24,357 nucleotides of DNA from assembly GCA_036897485.1 (NCBI GenBank), contig JAYMTF010001308.1, forward strand, positions 1-24,357. The letters are read 5' to 3'. The translations under genes and the position numbers were made by a program. The DNA comes from Pelargonium nanum (taxonomy: Eukaryota; Streptophyta; Magnoliopsida; Geraniales; Geraniaceae). The notes below the pieces were generated by a model. The model was not told where the DNA came from. It saw only the letters and a program-made list of their open reading frames with translations, and made no database searches. Shown here piece by piece: positions 19,373-24,357 of this stretch; positions within the stretch are counted from its first letter, which is position 1; every line of letters begins with the position of its first letter.

Positions 19373-19800
19373 AATGACATGTGCTCGTCGCTTGAAGACA
19401 AAGATGATACATCCAGTGAAAACTGACAGATGTTTATGCAAAAACTATTTATGAAGGAGTAATGGAAGAGATGACACAATTAATGGATGGTTCTCTCGAA
19501 GAGATTAATAAGTAGTCTTATAGAAAGAGATCGAGGCAAGTGTGAGGAGTGTATGAAGACTCGAGTGTCACAAAATGCCCTCAAGATAAGCAAGCTTAAA
19601 GAAAGAAAGACAAAGGAAGTGAATGGGCGATTCAAAAAATAAAGGAATAGATTTGTTGCTTCCTTAAGGTCTCGAAACAAGAAGTTCTATTATTGATGGT
19701 CATCAAAGAATCAAGATGTTAGAAGGATTCAAAACACTTCTTAATTTGCAAGACCACCGGAAGAGTTCTAAAAATACATATGCTTTAAGGGTATGGGATC
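19373..19800. other. Intergenic, nothing recognised
   Basis: No gene or repeat is identified. Just upstream of the copy 1 HSF start (minus strand) the words GACATG and CATTATGA also occur at the exon 2/copy 2 junction, hinting that the duplicated unit once extended slightly further. The last 8 bases are the left target duplication of the next element. Confidence 0.4.
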
Positions 19801-20336
19801 TAGGGATGGCAACGGGGCGTCGGGGCGAGTTTGGGGAGGGTTTAGTGATCCCCGCTTCGATCTCCAACCCCGTCCCCGTCCCCGCCTCGTGCCTTGTCTG
19901 GAGATCTTATTTCCGTTCCATTTCCCGAGCCTCATAACCCGTCCCGTTTTATTAAAACTTATATTATTTAGTATGTAAATATTCAAAAAAAATTGTAATT
20001 TTTTGTTCTTGAGAAATATTAAATAAAATATTAGTCATATACAACATTAAAGTATTATTTATTTATACATATATTTAAATTGAATTGACCAAAAACTAAT
20101 ATAATTCATATCTAAGTACTAAAATGAGAATAAAAATATATTTTTATATTATTTATTTATATATCGGATTCGGGGAGGGGCGGGGTATAGTTACTTTGTC
20201 CCCGCCTCGTTCCCCATTCGGGGAATTTTTTCTTGCCCCGTCCCCGCCCTATACCCCGAAAAAATTCCCGCCCCGTGCCCTGTTCGAGTCGCGGACATCA
20301 GGTCCCCGTCAGGTTCGGGTTAAATTGTCACCCCTA
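19801..20336. mobile_element. hAT-type MITE, 536 bp
   Basis: The element begins TAGGGATGGCAACGGGGCG and ends (reverse complement) TAGGGGTGACAATTTAACCC, the terminal type of a very common plant hAT MITE group. It is flanked by a near-perfect 8-bp target duplication, ATGGGATC (19793-19800) and GTGGGATC (20337-20344). Both subterminal zones are packed with CCCCGCC/GGGGCGG motifs while the centre (19,940-20,160) is AT-rich. No transposase is encoded. Confidence 0.85.
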
Positions 20337-20344
20337 GTGGGATC

Positions 20345-21030
20345 ATATGCAATTTTTGTTGTCGGCAGGGTTATGCAATTACCCATTGTTTTGTGAGTAA
20401 TGTTATATGTTTTAAATATTTTACAAAGTGATATGTCAATTAACAAGAGATGACACAACAAATATTCTAATAATGATTGTGCTTAATCAGAATATATATA
20501 ATATGTCTTATAAATACAGCATTTCGGACCAGAAATTCATGAGAAGGAAGGTGGTAGTATATATGTTACGTCATTATTCATTTAAACTTAACATTAAACC
20601 ACACTAACCAGAAATACTTTTATCACATACATTGTCACGACAAAAAACCTGTACAAAATTTAGGACAAATATCATTTTTATTGTTTTAACTTTTATATAT
20701 GAATGTGGTGTTGTTTTTTATTTTTTAAATAAATAAATAAAGTATTAACCCATATCTTTTTTGCATAAAATTCAAATTAAATTGGTAAAAGACCAGTTCA
20801 TGATGGTAAAATGGTAAAACGGCGTCGCATGATTAGAGAATCGAAAAGAACAGCCCAGTTCCCGCTACTATCAAGTATCAACTAGTATAAAAAAAAATAG
20901 AACAAAATAATCTCCTCCACCCCACAGCTTCTGAATTGTTGAAACAGAACAGAACAGAGCAATACAGAGCAGAGCAATACTGAGTTCGCAAATCGCAAGT
21001 GAAAGATTCAATCTTGATTTGGTTCTTGCA
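20345..21030. other. Upstream region of the F-box gene
   Basis: AT-rich DNA without a gene. The last 200 bases before the ATG become balanced in composition and contain purine-rich repeats (ACAGAACAGAACAGAGC, 20943-20959) likely to be 5'UTR. No convincing TATA box was placed. Confidence 0.45.
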
Positions 21031-22251
21031 ATGACGGACGACAACAACTCTCCCTTCCGCCGCCCAATGGGCCATCCGCCACCGCCGGCGGCTCTTGAAT
21101 ACAACAAAGATCTCCTTCTTCGGTTCCTCATTCTCCTCCCGGCGAAGCCTCTCATCCGCTTCAAAGCCGTCTCCAAGAGGTGGTTCTCCATCGTCTCCGA
21201 CCCCGAATTCCGCCGCGCCCACGCCGCTCGCCACCACAACCCCATCCCCATCACCCACCATCTCAACACCGCTTTCTCTCCCCCGTGTTACACCTTCCCC
21301 TACATTGAGTACCACCCGTGGCCGCTCGTCAAGATATGGCACTCTTGCAACGGCCTGCTCCTCTGCAGCTTTGCCAGCGCCTACACTTACGGCCAGTATC
21401 TGCATTTGCTAGATCCCAGGTTTCCGATCACCGACGACAATTCAATCACGCACCATATTTACAATCCCACCACCAAGGAATCCAAGATCCTCCCTTGCCG
21501 ATTTAGTACCAGCCGCGGTTATGTTCTTGCTCTGAATTTGGCTTTCAATCCTGCAATCTCTCCACATTATAGAGTGATCTGTATTAGGGGTTTCATTTCT
21601 GTATCCTTCCACCGCCGGTACTGGATTGAGGTGTACTCTCCGGAAGCCAATTCTTGGAGTTGGCGATCAATAGGTTCTTTCCAGCCAAGGTATACAGTAT
21701 ATTTCCGATTTCCAGTGTTCTTTAACGGTGCAATTTATTGGGACAGTGATGGTCCAACTTCCTTGTACTATGAAGTGGACACAGCCAGTTTGAAAGCAAT
21801 GCCAATGCCTGCCCCAACCCTTCCGTTCCGAACCCGGTATTTCGGAGAATCTCGAGGCCATCTCCACAAGATAAAAGTTGACCATCGCCTCGATTTGACT
21901 TTCGATATCTATGAAATGAGGGAGGATCACTCTGGCTGGGATAAGTATCATCACGTCTGTCTAAGCAACATTAAAGGGCAGCTTTATTGGCGATGGCGTG
22001 TCAAGTTTAATCTGACGGGAAACTGTAATGCATTCTCCGTGTTTGATCTTATTCGGGAAGACAATGAAGATGAATCGATGCTCGTGATACTCGTGTCCGG
22101 GAAAGTCATTACCTGTAGATTGAAGGACATGGCATGTATGGAGTTTGGTTATTTGACTAACCATTTGCCTACTGATTTGCTGCCCTTGGCTACACACTAT
22201 TTTAGTGGATTCAGTGCCTATAGGTACATTCAGACTCTTGCTTGCATCTGA
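21031..22251 (+). CDS. F-box protein, At5g07610-like, intronless, 406 aa
   Basis: One uninterrupted frame starts at ATG 21031 (MTDDNN). The frame extends four codons upstream only from a TTG, so 21031 is the start. Residues about 25-62 are an F-box (DLLLRFLILLPAKPLIRFKA then VSKRWFSIVSDPEF) that would bind SKP1/ASK in an SCF ubiquitin ligase. Downstream are the marks of the plant F-box-associated (beta-propeller-like) family of the At5g07610 type: HSCNGLLLCSF, IYNPTTKESKILP, LAFNPAISPHYRVICI, WIEVYSPEANSWSWR, FNGAIYWDS and a late FDIYEMRED. Length is normal for this large, fast-evolving family. The substrate is unknown. The first 300 bases are GC-rich (Pro/Arg/His-rich), the rest balanced. 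It converges on the GDSL gene with 323 bp between the stops. Confidence 0.88.
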   Translation: MTDDNNSPFRRPMGHPPPPAALEYNKDLLLRFLILLPAKPLIRFKAVSKRWFSIVSDPEFRRAHAARHHNPIPITHHLNTAFSPPCYTFPYIEYHPWPLVKIWHSCNGLLLCSFASAYTYGQYLHLLDPRFPITDDNSITHHIYNPTTKESKILPCRFSTSRGYVLALNLAFNPAISPHYRVICIRGFISVSFHRRYWIEVYSPEANSWSWRSIGSFQPRYTVYFRFPVFFNGAIYWDSDGPTSLYYEVDTASLKAMPMPAPTLPFRTRYFGESRGHLHKIKVDHRLDLTFDIYEMREDHSGWDKYHHVCLSNIKGQLYWRWRVKFNLTGNCNAFSVFDLIREDNEDESMLVILVSGKVITCRLKDMACMEFGYLTNHLPTDLLPLATHYFSGFSAYRYIQTLACI

Positions 22252-22574
22252 CCTGAGGATCTACCTGTTGATCAGTTGGGTGCATAAATGCTAAGGCAAC
22301 TGTACATTCTTTGTCATCACAGATGAATGAAGAAACTCAATTTCAGTTTCAGCCATGGCTTGAGCTTCTCTGCTACCATATACATTTTACCTTTTCTCAA
22401 TCTTTTTTTCGCATTCTTTGTATAGAATACAAATGTATATGTGTACGTGATAATACATGATGAATAATGCAAATGCTCTGCTTAACTAATGTCTTGTCCA
22501 TGGGAATTTCTCTCAGATTATTGTTGTGTTACATAGTCAAATTACATATCAAAGGTGAAACCTGGAAAAAGATG
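22252..22574. other. Shared 3' region of convergent genes
   Basis: Holds the 3'UTRs of the F-box gene (plus) and GDSL gene (minus). Plausible poly(A) context for the F-box gene is the AT-rich GATGAATAATGCAAA at 22,459-22,473. Nothing else is seen. Confidence 0.5.
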
Positions 22575-23661
22575 CTAATGTGGGTGCCTGTGGCATGCCA
22601 TTTCCAATGGAATAGGAGGATCTGAAAACGAACCGCTAACAATTTGATCAAACACCCACTTGTTGGCTGCCTCAGTGTAGTGAACGCCGTCCCAATTAAT
22701 GGCCTTGGAGGGATCTTTGCACGGCTTCCCCACTAAAATCTGTTTACCATGAACCCTAATCTTCGCTCCACATCCGATATGCATGTTGTAATTGTACTTT
22801 CCGCCATGTCCACAGCAGGCTCTCAGCGGATTAACAAATCCTACACATGATCAATATGCATCAAATTTCTAAACTAAGGCTGATCTGAATATCTCATAAT
22901 GACAATGGATAGCTAGATAGAGAAATGATTAGGTAGGTACCATATTTGGTGGCTTGTTTGAGGAGTGTGTACTTGACAGTGTAGACGTCGACATAAGTGA
23001 TAGCGGCCAAGGGAAGATCCTTGCGAAGTTGCACAACTGTTTGCTTCAACTTCCGGTTAAAATACTGAGCTGCAGAGTTAAATGGAGTTGAGCAACCAAT
23101 GCTGTCTACTTGTGATGCCGGAACTTTTATTCGATCCATGACATAGGGCAAGCAGCCAACAGGACCCGTATTGTGTATCCAGAATGATCTACCACCTTGA
23201 TCATATATATCTTTAATGACAGTTTTGAACTGATCCAACACATCAGGAACATACGCCATGACTTGACGAGTAGACATGTTGAGGAAGTAACCAGAAGTAA
23301 GATCATTTTGACCAATGTCGAATGTGTAGAGGGCACGACCAAAATCTTCAGCCTTGGGTAATAGTTTCTTGAACACTCCTATATACAAAAATGTTAAAGT
23401 TGCAAACAAAACTTGATATGTGATTGAAAGAAAATCAAATTGATTAGGCACCTTTAGTACGGAAAATTTGGGATCGACGATGAAAATCGTTGAACTGATA
23501 GAATTGAACGTTGAGGGAAATGGGACTGAAACCACTCTGATGAAGAGTAGTGTTTGGGGGTCTAACGGTGGAACCGGCAGTGGCAAAGTTGGCTCCGTCG
23601 GTGAAGTTGGATCCCACGGCGTCAAGGTAAGCACTCAAATAAGATAGTCCCAACCTCTTTG
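22575..23661 (-). CDS. GDSL esterase/lipase, ENOD8/At3g26430-like, exons 2 to 4 (5' end not seen)
   Basis: Exons (minus strand) are 23452-23661, 22941-23378 and 22575-22840; GT-AG introns, all phases match, about 304 residues. Family role: secreted SGNH hydrolase acting on ester or acyl substrates in the apoplast. Visible blocks: LGLSYLSAYLDAVGSNFTDG and ANFATAGSTVRP (block II, Gly), DIGQNDLTSGYF (block III GxND), HNTGPVGCLPYV, and INWDGVHYTEAANKW (block V with catalytic Asp and His). ACCGHGGKYNYN, KPCKDPSK and the end FSDPPIPLEMACHRHP fit the ENOD8-like clade. The first exon, which should carry the signal peptide and FGDSNSDTGG with the catalytic Ser, is not found up to 24357. The acceptor at 23662-23663 (ATAG) has a poor pyrimidine tract. 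Either intron 1 is longer than 700 bp or the gene has lost exon 1. Confidence 0.85.
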
Positions 23662-23755
23662 CTATATTATTCATCACAAAATTAAAGTACATACTACTTA
23701 TTTTTTATATGAGAAGAGAGAAAATTAATTTTAATGAAAATAACAAGTCTTTCTT

Positions 23756-23940
23756 GCATGGGTGTTCATGAGCGAATAACCCGCCCGTAGAGCCTAATTT
23801 TCTACCCCCTCGCAAGTGAGCGGGTTACAATAATTAAACTCATGAGTCACCCATTGATATATGATATTTTACGGGTAGCCTGTTTGCAGGTTGTGGGCGG
23901 TTTGTGTGCGGCTTACGGGTAGCCCATCAACTGCATTTTA
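23756..23940. mobile_element. Degenerate hAT-like MITE end
   Basis: The stretch starts ATGGGTGTTCATGAGCG and is rich in AACCCGCCCG, GCGGGTTA and ACGGGTAGCC motifs, the composition of the subterminal zone of a common plant hAT MITE group (GGGTGTTCATG terminus). No matching right end and no target duplication were found before the window ends, so the limits are approximate. It would lie in intron 1, or just upstream, of the GDSL gene. Confidence 0.4.
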
Positions 23941-24313
23941 AGTTGATGAGCTTCGTCTCATTAACTATAAATTGTGAAAAATTGTGTAATATCACAAACA
24001 TATCTTAGCATTTTGTAATATACAAAACCATGCCATAGAGCTGTAATAGCAATCACATAAATAAACAAATATGTTAGTTGATGATAAATTAGAACTAATT
24101 AATTAGAGCAATTCTTTGAAATAATTAGTAATTTATACTTTTTGTATATGGACATTTACTCATGTCACATATGACATATGGTGCGTACTACACACAAATT
24201 TGTATTAAAGAATGATACATATACATGACAGTAAAAATTAACTACATAGAAAAAAATGTATGAATAAAATTTGGATTTGTTACAATGGCTCTATTACATA
24301 TTGTACCAACCAC
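23941..24313. other. AT-rich DNA upstream of GDSL exon 2, no gene seen
   Basis: AT-rich sequence with no reading frame, no GDSL exon 1 on the minus strand and no repeat ends recognised. Confidence 0.5.
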
Positions 24314-24357
24314 TAAGGGTGGCGCAGTTGGTTATTCTAGCTGTGTGAGTGGGATGA
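24314..24357 (+). mobile_element. 5' head of a tRNA-derived SINE, cut by the window end
   Basis: AAGGGTGGCGCAGTTGGTTA at 24315-24334 contains TGGCGCAGTTGG (24320-24331), a match to the Pol III A box of tRNA genes, and continues with GTGTGAGTGGGATGA. Plant tRNA-derived SINEs open in this way. It is not a tRNA gene: no acceptor stem or anticodon arm can be formed in what is visible. The B box and A-rich tail would lie beyond the window. Confidence 0.45.

Noticed and set aside
21019-21030. Upstream start for the F-box protein
   Set aside because: The four extra codons begin with TTG, not ATG; the first ATG of the frame is 21031.
20871-21405. Minus-strand open frames of 132 and 175 codons
   Set aside because: They are antisense shadows of the GC-rich start of the F-box gene; no family motifs and no splice or promoter context.
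1-24357. CRISPR arrays, operons, bacterial-type signals, whole LTR elements
   Set aside because: The window is plant nuclear DNA; no regularly spaced repeats, no long terminal repeats and no integrase or reverse transcriptase reading frames were seen.

Overview
The window is nuclear DNA of a flowering plant, almost certainly a eudicot: AT-rich intergenic DNA, genes split by many short AT-rich introns, and gene families of plant type (SKIP24 F-box, XCT/XAP5, ENOD8-like GDSL lipase, At5g07610-like F-box, defensin-like peptide). The species cannot be named from the sequence.

Left third (1-9,030): two conserved single-copy-type genes stand head to head over a 420-bp shared promoter. SKIP24 (F-box, minus strand, 4 coding exons, 224 aa) faces XCT (XAP5 CIRCADIAN TIMEKEEPER, plus strand, 12 coding exons, 333 aa). 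All XCT exons join in frame; one intron has a GC donor. XCT introns carry a non-autonomous hAT element with a perfect 8-bp target duplication, a 54-bp A-tailed insertion flanked by a 15-bp direct repeat, and a CT/AT/GT microsatellite lying against a 5' splice site.

Middle (9,031-15,799): a tandem segmental duplication. Each unit carries a minus-strand gene derived from an exosome RRP6-like (EXOSC10/RRP6L2) exoribonuclease. Both copies lack the N-terminal PMC2NT region and the HRDC region, end in the same short non-family tail, and have lost DEDD catalytic residues, but different ones. Copy A keeps an open, properly spliced frame of 315 codons and looks like a possible pseudoenzyme. Copy B is broken late in the exonuclease domain.

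Right half (15,800-24,357): a three-exon gene for a secreted eight-cysteine defensin-like peptide; two tandem, decayed heat-shock-factor fragments whose duplication fused the end of one to the start of the next; a hAT-type MITE; an intact intronless F-box gene; and, convergent with it, the last three exons of a GDSL esterase/lipase whose first exon is not seen. The right edge holds a degenerate hAT-like tract and what looks like the 5' head of a tRNA-derived SINE cut by the window end.

The genes do not form a pathway. SKIP24/XCT is a conserved divergent pair; the rest is a patchwork of tandem duplicates and small transposons. The most interesting object is the pair of domain-stripped, active-site-eroded RRP6-like genes.
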